Source: Geomonas paludis
GTDB taxonomy: Bacteria; Desulfobacterota; Desulfuromonadia; Geobacterales; Geobacteraceae
Length of the DNA stretch: 64,000 nt
Reading direction: 5' to 3'
Assembly: GCF_014193585.1 (NCBI RefSeq)
Contig: NZ_BLXY01000014.1
Location: 25,841-89,840, forward strand
The notes beneath the pieces are model-generated. The model made no database searches. It saw only the letters and a program-made list of their open reading frames with translations, and was not told the DNA's origin. Every line of letters begins with the position of its first letter. Position 1 is the stretch's first letter. The translations under genes and the position numbers were made by a program. Below are positions 44,448 to 55,734 of this stretch, one piece after another.

Positions 44448-45527
44448 TTACCTCAACGCCTCCACCAACGCCCGCAGCAGCAAATCATCCTCTCCCTCGA
44501 GCCTTACCGCCACCCTGAAGAAGGAGGCATCCAGCCCCTGGAAATTGCCGCAGTCCCTGATCAGTATCCCCTTGGCGAGCAGCGCCTCGCGCAACAGTCT
44601 CGCGCTTACCCCCTGGCGCAGAATCCGAACCAGCAGGTAGTTGGCCCGCCCGCTGAAGACCTGCAGACCCGGGATCTCCGCGAGAGCGGCGGCAAGCCTG
44701 GCACGCTCCTCGTCGATGTAACTCCTGGTGCGGACGCAATACCCCTCATCAGCCAGCGATGCGATGCCGGCCACCTGGGCCGCCGTGTTCACGTTCCACG
44801 GATCCTGCTGCGCCACGATCTGCGCCACGGTTTCCGCAGCGGCAATGGCGTACCCCAGGCGCAACCCGGGGATGCCGAAGAACTTGGTCATTGAGCGCAG
44901 CAACACAGCCCGCGGGTTGCCGCGCACCAGGTGCTTCGCCGACTCCTCCTCGCAGAAATCTATGAAGGCCTCATCGAGCACCAGGAAGGTGCCGCTCTCC
45001 CGGCACAGGTCGATGACCCTGGTCACGTCATGCAGCGGCAGCAGGTTCCCGGCCGGATTGCCGGGGTTGCACAGAAACAGCATGTCGTACCCGGCCTTCA
45101 GCCTCTCCCCCAGTGCCGCCGTGTCGAGGGCGAAGTCGACGTCGGGCGACAGGGTGAAGTAGTCGATGTGCCACCCCGCCCGCTCCAGGGCCAGAGCGTA
45201 CTCGGCAAACGCGGGCGCGACGACCAGCGCCTTGCGGCCGGGGAAGGTGCGCGGCAGCAGGTGTATCAGTTCCGTCGAACCGTTGGCGACGGCGATCTGG
45301 GCAGGATCGACACCGTGGTAGGCGGCCAGCGCCTGCTTCAGTTCGGCGGCACCCTTGTCCGGGTAATGGAGCAGGCGGTCCAGGCTCTGCGTCAGTGCCT
45401 CGCGCACCCCCGGAGCCATCCCCAGCGGGTTGATGCTCGCGGAGAAGTCGATGATCCGCTCCGGCGCCAGTCCGAGGTTCCTGGCCACGGCGAAGACGTT
45501 GCCGCCATGTTCATGTGGGATTGCCAT
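44448..45527 (-). CDS. cobD: Threonine-phosphate decarboxylase CobD
   Basis: The 359-residue PLP enzyme is of the HisC-like aminotransferase fold: HEHGGNVFAVARNLGL, IIDFSASINPLG, YPDKGAAEL, NGSTELIHLLPR, FLCNPGNPAGNLL, and the PLP-lysine segment RSMTKFFGIPGLRLGY. The start HGGN..DFSASINPLG is characteristic of CobD (threonine phosphate to aminopropanol phosphate for the cobalamin lower arm) rather than HisC. It is the last gene of the cobalamin run. Confidence 0.92.
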   Translation of the reverse strand: MAIPHEHGGNVFAVARNLGLAPERIIDFSASINPLGMAPGVREALTQSLDRLLHYPDKGAAELKQALAAYHGVDPAQIAVANGSTELIHLLPRTFPGRKALVVAPAFAEYALALERAGWHIDYFTLSPDVDFALDTAALGERLKAGYDMLFLCNPGNPAGNLLPLHDVTRVIDLCRESGTFLVLDEAFIDFCEEESAKHLVRGNPRAVLLRSMTKFFGIPGLRLGYAIAAAETVAQIVAQQDPWNVNTAAQVAGIASLADEGYCVRTRSYIDEERARLAAALAEIPGLQVFSGRANYLLVRILRQGVSARLLREALLAKGILIRDCGNFQGLDASFFRVAVRLEGEDDLLLRALVEALR

Positions 45528-45570
45528 AATTACCTTTCCGCCTCCGGCAGTGCACCTGCCCCGCCCCTCG

Positions 45571-45664
45571 CGTCCCCTCCCCCGGAGGGGGAGGGCCAGG
45601 GAGGGGGATGTCTTCCTTGCGCAGATCGAATCCCCCCTCCAACCTCCCCCCTCCGGGGGGAGGC
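45571..45664. repeat. Dispersed repeat family C
   Basis: CCCCTCCCCCGGAGGGGG and CCCCCCTCCGGGGGGAGG arms about 50 nt apart; nearly identical in layout to the copy at 51201 in the same operon. Confidence 0.85.
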
Positions 45665-45694
45665 CTGCAGTCCTCGCCAATTACACGTCAGACT

Positions 45695-45719
45695 GTAGGG
45701 GCAAATAATCATTTGCCCA
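45695..45719. repeat. Dispersed repeat family B
   Basis: GTAGGGGCAAATAATCATTTGCCC, the AAAT variant. Confidence 0.85.
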
Positions 45720-45775
45720 GCCGCGCGTGCCCCGTTGATGCAGCGGCGAATATCCGTTGTGTTGCTGGAAAAAGC

Positions 45776-45800
45776 AGGGCGAATGATTATTCGCCCCCAC
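45776..45800. repeat. Dispersed repeat family B
   Basis: AGGGCGAATGATTATTCGCCCC, seven nucleotides before the cbiB stop, opposite orientation to the copy at 45695. Confidence 0.85.
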
Positions 45801-45806
45801 AGATGA

Positions 45807-46762
45807 TCAACGATTGAAAAGGGCCACGGTGGCAAGCCACGCCGCCACCAGCAGCGCCTCGCTGCCGTACATGAGCCGCACCACCCCGCCGTACGTTGCC
45901 TGGGACAGCGGCAGCAGCGCGTCCCCGATGGTCGGCTTCTCCACGATCTTTCCGAAGTACCGGTTCGCCCCGCCCAACCGCACACCGAGCGCACCCGCGG
46001 CCGCCGCCTCGGGAAAACCGCTGTTGGGCGAAGAATGGTTCCTGCCGTCCCGGCGCAGGATCCGCCAGGCGCCGCCACCGTCCAAACCACACAACGGCGC
46101 CGCCAGCACCATGAGCAGTCCGGTCAGTCGCGCCGGAACGTAGTTGGCCAGGTCATCGAAGCGGGCCGAGGCCCAGCCATACTCGAGATAACGCTCGTTC
46201 TTGTAGCCCACCATGGAGTCGAGGGTGTTGACCGCCTTGTACGCAATGGCCAGCGCGGGACCGCCCAGCAGCAGGTAGAACAGCGGCGCGATGACGCCGT
46301 CGCCGGTGTTCTCCGCCACGGTCTCTACCGCGCCCCGGATGATTTCCGGCTCGTCCAGCTCCGCGGTCTCGCGCCCGACGATATACGAGAGCGCCACCCT
46401 GGCTGCAGGAAGATCACCTTCTTGCAGCGCCCGCACCACCTTGGCAGACTCCAGGTGCAGCGAGCGCGCCGCCAGCGATACCCAGGCGAGGTAGAGACTG
46501 ACGACAAACCCCGCTGCCGGGGCCAGCTGGTAGGCCGCATAGATGAGCGACGCCGCCAGCGCATAACTGACGCCGACGGTGATCACCAGCAGTGCCACAC
46601 CCGCCACGCGTACGTTCGGGATCATGCGGTGCAGCGGCTTTTCCAGCGAAGATATCATCTCGCCGATGCCGACCACCGGATGCGGCAAGGCGCGCGGGTC
46701 GCCGAGGACCAGGTCCAGCAGCACGGCGCCGAGCACTACGGCGACGGGGGACTCGACGAGCG

Positions 46763-46766
<4 letters not shown>
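45807..46766 (-). CDS. cbiB: Adenosylcobinamide-phosphate synthase CbiB
   Basis: The 319-residue integral membrane enzyme attaches aminopropanol phosphate to adenosylcobyric acid. It begins with a hydrophobic helix and LDLVLGDPRALPHPVVGIGEMI, the family signature; EIIRGAVETVAENTGDGVIAPLFYLLLGGPALAIAYKAVNTLDSMVGYKNERY is also diagnostic. Its ATG overlaps the stop of the upstream cobJQ fusion gene (ATGA). CobD and CbiB act together on the lower-arm linker. Confidence 0.95.
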
Positions 46767-49084
<2,318 letters not shown>

Positions 49085-49113
49085 TAAACTGGAACCTCTG
49101 GTGATTCGATTTT

Positions 49114-49140
49114 GTAGGGGCGAATAATCATTCGCCCGCC
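49114..49140. repeat. Dispersed repeat family B overlapping the cbiG stop
   Basis: GTAGGGGCGAATAATCATTCGCCCGCC. On the minus strand it supplies the last codons (Ala-Gly-Glu) and the TGA stop of cbiG. Confidence 0.88.
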
Positions 49141-50177
49141 TCCGCAATGGCGAGGGTGACGTTGCCGTCCTTCACCTTGTGCAGCAGCAGCTTTCCGCCC
49201 GCGGCGGCGAGCAGCGCGGCCGGTTCGGCGACCCCGCGCGCCCCTATGGCGGCGAAGGCATGCTCGGACGGCGGCGATGGGACGTCGACCCCGTTCAATA
49301 CGTTGCTGCCGAAGAACATCAGCGGGATACCCTTTTCCCGCGCGTAGGCCAACAAGCCCTCTTCATCGGCCTTTGCCTCCGCGCTCGCCAGGCACTTGAT
49401 GCTCCCCTCGGACAGGGAGAGCTGCGCCAGGTGCCGGGCAACGACGGATTCAATCTCGTCGGCCGTAGTGCCCCGGTTGCAGCCGATGCCGAGGCAGAGA
49501 TCGACGGGGCGCAGCACCAGAGTCCGTTCCCGGTCGATCCCGGCCGGCACCAGCTTGTTGGTCACCAACACCACGCCCTTGGCGCCGCTTTGGGCCGCCT
49601 GTCCCCAATCTTCCGCGAAGCGAAGGTTCCCCTTCTCTCTGCAGTACTCCGCCACCTTCCCGGTCGGGTCGACAACCGTGATCTCCTTGCCCTCCAGTAG
49701 CAGTGCGTTCAGCACCTTGACCCGGGACAGGTCCTCGATGCGCCAGCCGTTGTCCTGGGCCAGCATGTCGAAGGAAGGGAGGTCGTTGACGTCGGTCGCG
49801 GTGGTGATCACCGCCGTCGCGCCGGCAAGGTCGGCGCACTGGGCGGCAAGGGCGTTGGCGCCCCCGAGGTGGCCGGAGAGGAGGGAGATGGAGAAATGGC
49901 CCGCGTCGTCCATCACCACGACGGCCGGGTCCTGCTCTTTGCCCTGCAGCAGCGGCGCGATGGAGCGCACCACGATGCCCGTGGCCATGATGCAGACCAA
50001 CCCGTCGAAGTCGGGCCACAGCCGTGCCAGGAGCGCCGGCACCCGATCCGAGAACGGCACCGCGTCGGGCACCGCGTGCTTCGCGAGGACAAAGAGTGTG
50101 CCCTGCGGCAGGCCGCGCTTGAGCGTCGCACCCAGCTTGGCGCCGTTGGCTGTTATGGCGATGATGGCAACACGCAA
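49128..50177 (-). CDS. cbiG: Cobalt-precorrin 5A hydrolase CbiG
   Basis: The 349-residue protein opens the ring delta-lactone of cobalt-precorrin-5A in the anaerobic pathway. The N-terminal domain has DGLVCIMATGIVVRSIAPLL and VVVMDDAGHFSISLLSGHLGGANALA, the central and C-terminal domains LCLGIGCNRGTTADEIE and a final FAAIGARGVAEPAALLAA. All are family signatures. TTG 50177 is the only possible start near the family N terminus. It implies that cobalt insertion precedes ring contraction. Confidence 0.93.
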   Translation of the reverse strand: MRVAIIAITANGAKLGATLKRGLPQGTLFVLAKHAVPDAVPFSDRVPALLARLWPDFDGLVCIMATGIVVRSIAPLLQGKEQDPAVVVMDDAGHFSISLLSGHLGGANALAAQCADLAGATAVITTATDVNDLPSFDMLAQDNGWRIEDLSRVKVLNALLLEGKEITVVDPTGKVAEYCREKGNLRFAEDWGQAAQSGAKGVVLVTNKLVPAGIDRERTLVLRPVDLCLGIGCNRGTTADEIESVVARHLAQLSLSEGSIKCLASAEAKADEEGLLAYAREKGIPLMFFGSNVLNGVDVPSPPSEHAFAAIGARGVAEPAALLAAAGGKLLLHKVKDGNVTLAIAEAGE

Positions 50178-50218
50178 ATGGAATATGGACCTTTCTGCAG
50201 AGAAGGTGCGCGGCAGAA

Positions 50219-50325
50219 GGGACTGGCTCCGTCAGGTGCCTGTCCCTCTAGCGGAACGCTCCTTTCAGCTCAGCCAACATTCCCCCCAGCACCAAGGGGA
50301 CAGGCACCTGGCGGAGCCAGTCCCC
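50219..50325. repeat. Dispersed repeat family A, complete pair
   Basis: Inverted arms with TAGCGGAACGCTCC in the interior, between cbiG and cobM. Confidence 0.9.
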
Positions 50326-50352
50326 TATAATTGCAGGTGTTCCAAGGGGGTT

Positions 50353-50383
50353 AACGTAGAACGTAGAACATAGAACGTAGAAC
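50353..50383. repeat. Heptamer repeat, family D
   Basis: Four successive words of the form AACGTAG/AACATAG before the cobM stop. The same words recur in inverted orientation at 55633 and 55698. Confidence 0.75.
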
Positions 50384-50388
50384 CGTTT

Positions 50389-51174
50389 CTAAGTTACGAT
50401 TCCTTCCCGACACCCGTGGCTGAACCCCTTGTCGTAGAGCAGCGACTTGGCCTTCATCCCCTCGCCGCGCGCCCGCAGCACGTCCCCCACCACGATGAGC
50501 GCCTGCTTCCCGATGCCGGCATCTCTCACCTTCGCCGCGATATCAGCCAGCGTCCCGGTCAGCACCTGCTCATCCGCCCAGGAAGCCTTGGCCACCACGG
50601 CGACGGGGGTGTCCGCCTGGTAGGCGCCGGAGAGCATTTCGTCCACAACCTTCTCGATCATGGAGATGGAAAGGTAGATGACCAGCGTGGCGCCGATCTG
50701 CGCGATGTTGGCCAACTGCTCCCGCTCGGGGACGGGCGTCCGCCCGGCCAGGCGCGTGATCACCACGGTCTGCGACACCTCGGGGAGAGTCAGCTCCTGC
50801 TTCAGCGTGGCAGCGGCGGCGAAGGCGCTGGTGACGCCGGGGACCACCTCGTAGCCGATGCCAACCTTGTCCAGTTCCTCCATCTGCTCCTGGATCGCCC
50901 CGTAGATGGAGGGATCGCCGGTGTGCAGTCGCACCACCACCTGTCCCGCCAGCACCGCCTCGACCAGCACCTTGGTGGTCTGTTCCAGGTCCATCCCGGC
51001 GGAGTCGTACACCCGCGCATCCGGCGCATAGGTCAGCACCAGTTCGCGGTCGACGAGACTGCCGGCATAAACGACGACGTCCGCCTCACCCAGAAGGCGC
51101 GCCCCTTTCACGGTGATCAGCTCGACGTCGCCGGGACCGGCGCCGACAAAATGGACTATGTTCTCATGGGACAT
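50389..51174 (-). CDS. cobM: Precorrin-4 / cobalt-precorrin-4 C11-methyltransferase
   Basis: The 261-residue SAM-dependent tetrapyrrole methylase has HFVGAGPGDVELITVKGARLL, DSAGMDLEQT, LHTGDPSIYGAIQEQ, VVPGVTSAFAAAATL and LYLS-like VIYLSISMIEKVV, the CobM/CbiF signatures. It methylates C11 of the corrin precursor. Confidence 0.95.
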   Translation of the reverse strand: MSHENIVHFVGAGPGDVELITVKGARLLGEADVVVYAGSLVDRELVLTYAPDARVYDSAGMDLEQTTKVLVEAVLAGQVVVRLHTGDPSIYGAIQEQMEELDKVGIGYEVVPGVTSAFAAAATLKQELTLPEVSQTVVITRLAGRTPVPEREQLANIAQIGATLVIYLSISMIEKVVDEMLSGAYQADTPVAVVAKASWADEQVLTGTLADIAAKVRDAGIGKQALIVVGDVLRARGEGMKAKSLLYDKGFSHGCREGIVT

Positions 51175-51200
51175 GGGAAAACCTTTCGATGAAATTCCAG

Positions 51201-51290
51201 CGTCCCCTCCCCCGGAGGGGGAGGGACAGGGAGGGGGATCTTTTCCATAAGCGCAGCCCCCCTCCCAACCTCCCCCCTCCGGGGGGAGGA
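51201..51290. repeat. Dispersed repeat family C
   Basis: Inverted G/C-rich arms between cobI and cobM, very similar to the copy at 45571-45664. Confidence 0.85.
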
Positions 51291-51318
51291 GCAGATGGAA
51301 GCGGAGAAAGGACCTAGA

Positions 51319-52029
51319 TTACAGCGGGTTCTTCCTCACGATCAGCATGGAGAGGTAATCGAGCTTCTGGCCCACCAGGGACTCCAGGTCGTGATGCACC
51401 TCTTCTTCCGCCGAGCCGACCCTGCGCACGAAGACGCCCCCCTTTTCCCGCCCCAACTCCTTGAGAGCTGCATAGACGGAATCGAACACCCGGTTCACCT
51501 TCATGAGCACCACGGTGTCGAACTCTTCCAGGGTGCGTTTCAGCTCGTCCTTTTCGTAGGTGGCGGGGAGGATCGCGATGCGCTCGGCCCCAAGCCCAAG
51601 CGGCAGACCGGAGACGGCGGAGGAGGCGAGGATGCTGGAGATGCCGGGCACCACTTCTATCTTTATCTCCGGGTACTTGGCGAGGAAGATCCTGTGGATG
51701 TAGAGGTAGGTGGAATACAGAAAGGGATCGCCGATGGTGACGAAGGCGACGTCCTTGCCGGCGGCTATCCGCTGCGCCACCTGGTCGGCGGCCTCTTCCC
51801 AGAACGGGTCCAGCCCCTGCTGGTCTTTCACCATGGGGAACAGCTGGATCAGCACTTCCTGGCGGCTGCGGTCGATGAACTCCTCGACGATGGAAAGGGC
51901 GTAGCTCCCTCCCTCGGCCGCACCGGTAGGGGCGCAGATGACATCCACGCTCCGCAAGATCCGCTCCGCCTTCCTGGTCAACAGTTCCGGATCGCCCGGC
52001 CCCACACCTACCGCGTAGACAACCGCCAC
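51319..52029 (-). CDS. cobI: Precorrin-2 / cobalt-precorrin-2 C20-methyltransferase
   Basis: The 236-residue methylase starts with GTG sharing one base with the cobL stop. It shows VYAVGVGPGDPELLTRKAERIL, AAEGGSYALSIVEEF, VTIGDPFLYSTYLYIHR, and VVPGISSILASSAVSGLPLGLGAERIAILPATYE, which are the CobI/CbiL family blocks. It performs the first committed methylation of the corrin branch. Confidence 0.94.
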   Translation of the reverse strand: MAVVYAVGVGPGDPELLTRKAERILRSVDVICAPTGAAEGGSYALSIVEEFIDRSRQEVLIQLFPMVKDQQGLDPFWEEAADQVAQRIAAGKDVAFVTIGDPFLYSTYLYIHRIFLAKYPEIKIEVVPGISSILASSAVSGLPLGLGAERIAILPATYEKDELKRTLEEFDTVVLMKVNRVFDSVYAALKELGREKGGVFVRRVGSAEEEVHHDLESLVGQKLDYLSMLIVRKNPL

Positions 52030-53246
52030 TACTCCTCCCCTTTCCAGGCGGCGATCACGTACACCGGGTTGTGAGCAGCGAACATCTTATATTCGGTGAG
52101 GCTGCGGGTCTTGGAGATGTTGACGCAGGTGACTTCGACGGTGTAGCCGTGGTCTTCCAGGAATTCAACCGACTTGGTCAGGGTGTCCAGGGTCACCGCG
52201 TTGAGGACGATGAAACCGTCGGGCTTCAGGCGCTTGTCGACCGCCTCGATGATCTCCTCGAGCATCCCGCCGGAGCCGCCGATGAAGACGCGGTCCGGAT
52301 CGGGCAGGTCCTCCAGCCCTTCCGGTGCGTAGGCTTCGGCCACGGTGACGTTGCGGGCCACGAACTTCTTCAGGTTTTCCTTGAGGTAGGTCAGGTACTG
52401 CGGGTTCTTCTCCAAGGCGAAGATGCGGCCGTTGGGCATCAGGTTGCCCGCCTCGATGGAGACCGAGCCGCTGCCGGCGCCGATGTCCCACATCACCAGG
52501 TCGTCCTGAAGCTGCAGCTTGCCCAGCGTGATGGCGCGCACCTCTTCCTTGGTGATCAGCTTCTTGGCGGTGGCGAACTCGTCGTCGCGGATGCCGATCA
52601 TCGGGTAGTTCTCGAGGTTCGGCTCCCAGGTCTTGATCAGGATCAGGATGTTGAGCGGCGAGCATTTGAAGTCGACCAGCCCGCGCACGTCGGTCTTGGT
52701 GAATTTCTCGGTGGCAAGTCCCAGGTCTTCGCAGACCCAGGCCTCGTACCCCTCGGCGCCGCGGTGGATCAACTCCCTGGCCAGCACCGCCGGGGTGTTC
52801 ACGCTGTCGGTGAGGATGGCGATCTTCTCGTTGGCCACGATGCGGTCCAGGGCCGGCTTGATGCCACGGCCGTGCACGGATACGAAGGTGGCGTCATCCC
52901 ACGGTTCCTTGATCCGGGCGAAGGCGTACTGCACGCTGGTCACGTTGGGGTAGATCTCGATGCGCTCTTTGGGGAGGTTCCTGAGCAGGAAACGAGCGAC
53001 ACCGAAGAAGTTGGGATCGCCGGAGCCGAGGACCACGGTTTTCTTCTCCGTGTTCTTCAGGTGCTCCAGCATGATGGAGAGGTCTTCGAGGAGACGCTTC
53101 TCCCCCTTGAAGTCGGGGAAGATGTCCAGCAGACGCTTGTGGCCGATGAGGACCTCGGCGCTGTCGATCACCTCGAGTGCCTGTTTGCCGAAGCCTTCCC
53201 ATCCCTCGATGCCCGCGCCGACGAGGTAAATCTTCTGTTCCGCCAT
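52029..53246 (-). CDS. cobL: Precorrin-6Y C5,15-methyltransferase (CbiE-CbiT fusion, CobL)
   Basis: The 405-residue protein (ATG 53246, AAAGGAGGGGGG upstream) joins a CbiE methylase (residues 1-200: YLVGAGIEGWEGFGKQALEVI, LGSGDPNFFGVARFLL, YPNVTSVQYAFARI) and a Rossmann-type CbiT domain (205-405: IRDDEFATAKKLITKEEVRAITLGKL, DIGAGSGSVSIEAG, VFIGGSGG). The two halves methylate C5 and C15 and decarboxylate the acetate on C12. Confidence 0.95.
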   Translation of the reverse strand: MAEQKIYLVGAGIEGWEGFGKQALEVIDSAEVLIGHKRLLDIFPDFKGEKRLLEDLSIMLEHLKNTEKKTVVLGSGDPNFFGVARFLLRNLPKERIEIYPNVTSVQYAFARIKEPWDDATFVSVHGRGIKPALDRIVANEKIAILTDSVNTPAVLARELIHRGAEGYEAWVCEDLGLATEKFTKTDVRGLVDFKCSPLNILILIKTWEPNLENYPMIGIRDDEFATAKKLITKEEVRAITLGKLQLQDDLVMWDIGAGSGSVSIEAGNLMPNGRIFALEKNPQYLTYLKENLKKFVARNVTVAEAYAPEGLEDLPDPDRVFIGGSGGMLEEIIEAVDKRLKPDGFIVLNAVTLDTLTKSVEFLEDHGYTVEVTCVNISKTRSLTEYKMFAAHNPVYVIAAWKGEE

Positions 53247-53292
53247 GCCCCCCTCCTTTCTCATCACAAGTCAAAAAACGTTCATCCCCTCA

Positions 53293-53398
53293 GGGGACTG
53301 GCTCCGCCAGGTGCCTGTCCCCCTTGGGTTGGGTAAGGCGGCTAAGCGGAATGAAGCGCTCCGCTAGAGGGACAGGCACCGAACCGGAGCCAGTCCCT
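53293..53398. repeat. Dispersed repeat family A, complete pair
   Basis: Inverted arms with GAAGCGCTCCGCTAGA inside, between cbiD and cobL. Confidence 0.9.
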
Positions 53399-53431
53399 TC
53401 TGCTACCTCCAAGCCATCCTCTAAGAGAGTG

Positions 53432-54502
53432 CTATCTGTCGAAGTACAGCATCTCCCCCTGGTAGCCGGCCAGGAACACCCGCACCTTCAACCAGGGCGC
53501 CAGTTCGGCGCAGGCCTCGGCCACCTTGCTGCACACCAGCTTGATCAGCCCCTTGTCAAACCCCGAAGCCTCCAGCAGGTGGCGCGCCGTGTTGGCTTCC
53601 CGCGCCAGGTTCTCCAGGTGCGCGGTGGCCGGGTTATCCCTGAGCCAGGAGGCGACGGTCACCAGGTCCAAATCGGAGGAGGTGACGTGGGTCTGCTCGT
53701 GGCCGCAGGCGATCTTCACCAGCTTGGCAAACTGCCCCGCCACCACCACCTCGTGAACGCCCTTCCTGGCGCAACTCTGCAGCGAGTAACCGAAGTGGTC
53801 CCCCATCATGACGAAGGATTCCTCGGTCAGCTTCAGGATCCGCTGCACCGCCATTTCCGAACTGCGCCCCGTGGAGAGCACCACGGTCCGGGAGCCGCAG
53901 GCGAGCGCTACATCGACGGCGGTATCCACGGTATCGGTCCAGGCTCGGGTGGAGATCGGCTTCACGATCCCGGAGGTCCCCAGGATGGAAAGCCCGCCGA
54001 TGATGCCCAGGCGCTCGTTGAGCGTCTTCTTGGCCAGCTCCTCCCCGTTGGGGATGCTGATGGTAAAGGTAAAGGTGGCCGGGACGCAGCGCACGGCGAA
54101 GACTTCCTTGATCACCTCGAGGATCATGCTGCGCGGCACCGGGTTGATCGCCCACTCGCCCACCGGGACCGCCAGTCCGGGCTTGGTCACCTTGCCGATG
54201 CCGGTACCGCCCTGGATCACGATGCGGTTCTTGGTGAACATCTCCACCTGGGCGGTGACGTGGATCTGGGCGCCGTTGGTCACGTCCGGATCGTCGCCGG
54301 CATCCTTGACCACGTAGCAGGAAGCGGTGTTATCGTGCAGCACGCCACCCTCGATGCGGAACCGCGCCCCCTTGCCGCAGGGGAGCGTCAGTTGCACCTC
54401 GTCGACCATGGCCTGGTCGCGCAGCATCTGCGCAGCGCCTTTAACGGCGGCAGCGGCACAGGCACCGGTGGTGAAGCCGTATCTGAGTTCTTTCCCGCTC
54501 AT
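53432..54502 (-). CDS. cbiD: Cobalt-precorrin-5B C1-methyltransferase CbiD
   Basis: The 356-residue enzyme has the CbiD signature RYGFTTGACAAAAVKGA at the N terminus, DAGDDPDVTNGAQI, GTGIGKVTKPGLAVPVGEWAINPVPR, and IGGLSILGTSGIVKP. Its presence marks the anaerobic (early cobalt insertion) route. Confidence 0.96.
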   Translation of the reverse strand: MSGKELRYGFTTGACAAAAVKGAAQMLRDQAMVDEVQLTLPCGKGARFRIEGGVLHDNTASCYVVKDAGDDPDVTNGAQIHVTAQVEMFTKNRIVIQGGTGIGKVTKPGLAVPVGEWAINPVPRSMILEVIKEVFAVRCVPATFTFTISIPNGEELAKKTLNERLGIIGGLSILGTSGIVKPISTRAWTDTVDTAVDVALACGSRTVVLSTGRSSEMAVQRILKLTEESFVMMGDHFGYSLQSCARKGVHEVVVAGQFAKLVKIACGHEQTHVTSSDLDLVTVASWLRDNPATAHLENLAREANTARHLLEASGFDKGLIKLVCSKVAEACAELAPWLKVRVFLAGYQGEMLYFDR

Positions 54503-54582
54503 ACGTCATCCCATGTGAAGAACGAAATCACAGAAAATTGCATGTAAAGACCGGCCGGTGACGGGGTCCCGGCATGAAAAAA

Positions 54583-55236
54583 CTAGTTCGCAGGCTCAGT
54601 TCCGACGGCCTGGATGAGTATGGCGTTCATCACCGCGGCCGCAACGTTGGAGCCGCCCTTGCGCCCGATGTTGGTGACGAACTGCAACTCCGGGTATTCC
54701 TGCGCCAACTCCCGCAGAGCGTCCTTGCTCTCGGCGGCGCCGACGAAACCGACCGGCAGCGCCACGATCAATCTCGGGCGCACCCCTTCCTCGCGGATCA
54801 GCCTGATCAGTTCGAACAGTGCGGTGGGCGCATTGCCGATGACGAAGATGCCGTTAGCCGCGTCCCTGGCCGCCTTGCGCATGGCCAGGATGGAACGGGT
54901 CACCCCCTGTTCCTTGGCCTCCTTCGCCACCTGCGGATCGGCAACGAAACAGGAGAGCTGCGCGCCGAACCGGTTCAGCCGCTCCTTGTTCATGCCGGAG
55001 ATGATCATGGTCGTGTCGGTCACGACGCCCAATCCGGCCTTCAGTGCCTCGATGGCGCCGGCTACCGCGCGGTCGGTGATCACCATGCTGCGGGCGTAGT
55101 CGAAGTCGGCGCTGGTGTGGATGGCGCGGCGCACCAGCGGCCACTGTTGTGCGTTCCAATTGTGCGGCCCCAGTTCCTCCTCGATGATGCGGAACGACTC
55201 CGCCTCGATCTCCTCGGGGCGCAGGTGCACCGACAT
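54583..55236 (-). CDS. cbiC: Cobalt-precorrin-8 methylmutase CbiC
   Basis: The 217-residue enzyme moves the methyl group from C11 to C12. SFRIIEEELG, RRAIHTSADFDYARSMVITDRAV and VIGNAPTALFELIRLI with ALPVGFVGAAESK are the family blocks, including the catalytic His in IHTSADF. ATG 55236 overlaps the cbiX stop (TGATG). Confidence 0.95.
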   Translation of the reverse strand: MSVHLRPEEIEAESFRIIEEELGPHNWNAQQWPLVRRAIHTSADFDYARSMVITDRAVAGAIEALKAGLGVVTDTTMIISGMNKERLNRFGAQLSCFVADPQVAKEAKEQGVTRSILAMRKAARDAANGIFVIGNAPTALFELIRLIREEGVRPRLIVALPVGFVGAAESKDALRELAQEYPELQFVTNIGRKGGSNVAAAVMNAILIQAVGTEPAN

Positions 55237-55619
55237 CAGTGCCACCTCTGCTCGGTCAGGCTCTCCGCTACGCGCTCGACCACGACCTCGGCCAGCTTGT
55301 CGTGCACGCCCAGGTGTTTGCCGAGCACCATCTCCACGCCCGGATGGCGTTTCCTCGCCTCCTCCAGTTCCTCGGGGAGATCCTCCAGGACGTGCGCCCC
55401 CATGTAGAGGAAATAGGGAACGAGCAGGATGCGCTCCGCCCCCTGCGCCACGCAGGCGTCGACACCCTGCTGGATGTTGGGCAGGTGCTGTTCGCGGAAG
55501 GAGACCTCCACGATCTCGAACTGCGTCATCTTCTTAACCCGTTTAGCGATCTCGTGCACCGCGTCATTCGCCTCGGCGATCCTGCTGCCGTGAGCCATAA
55601 GCAACAAAGCTGTCTTCAT
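55236..55619 (-). CDS. cbiX: Sirohydrochlorin cobaltochelatase, short CbiX
   Basis: The 127-residue protein is the short, archaeal-like single-domain CbiX that dimerises. Metal-binding His are in LLMAHGSRIAEAN and in LGKHLGVHDKL; LLVPYFLYMGAHVLEDLPEEL is the family block. It inserts cobalt into sirohydrochlorin and is first in the cobalamin run. Confidence 0.94.
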   Translation of the reverse strand: MKTALLLMAHGSRIAEANDAVHEIAKRVKKMTQFEIVEVSFREQHLPNIQQGVDACVAQGAERILLVPYFLYMGAHVLEDLPEELEEARKRHPGVEMVLGKHLGVHDKLAEVVVERVAESLTEQRWH

Positions 55620-55632
55620 ATCTAAACCTTCC

Positions 55633-55730
55633 GTTCTACGTTCTATGTTCTACGTTCTACGTTAAAACCGTCGGGAGGGTGCTGTTGGTTCCGGGTTCAA
55701 CGTAGAACTTAGAACGTAGAACCTAGAACT
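55633..55730. repeat. Heptamer inverted repeat, family D
   Basis: CGTTCTACGTTCTATGTTCTACG-type words (55633-55663) face AACGTAGAACTTAGAACGTAG-type words (55698-55730), able to form a long hairpin in the gap between the M16 peptidase and cbiX genes. Confidence 0.8.
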
Positions 55731-55734
55731 TGTT

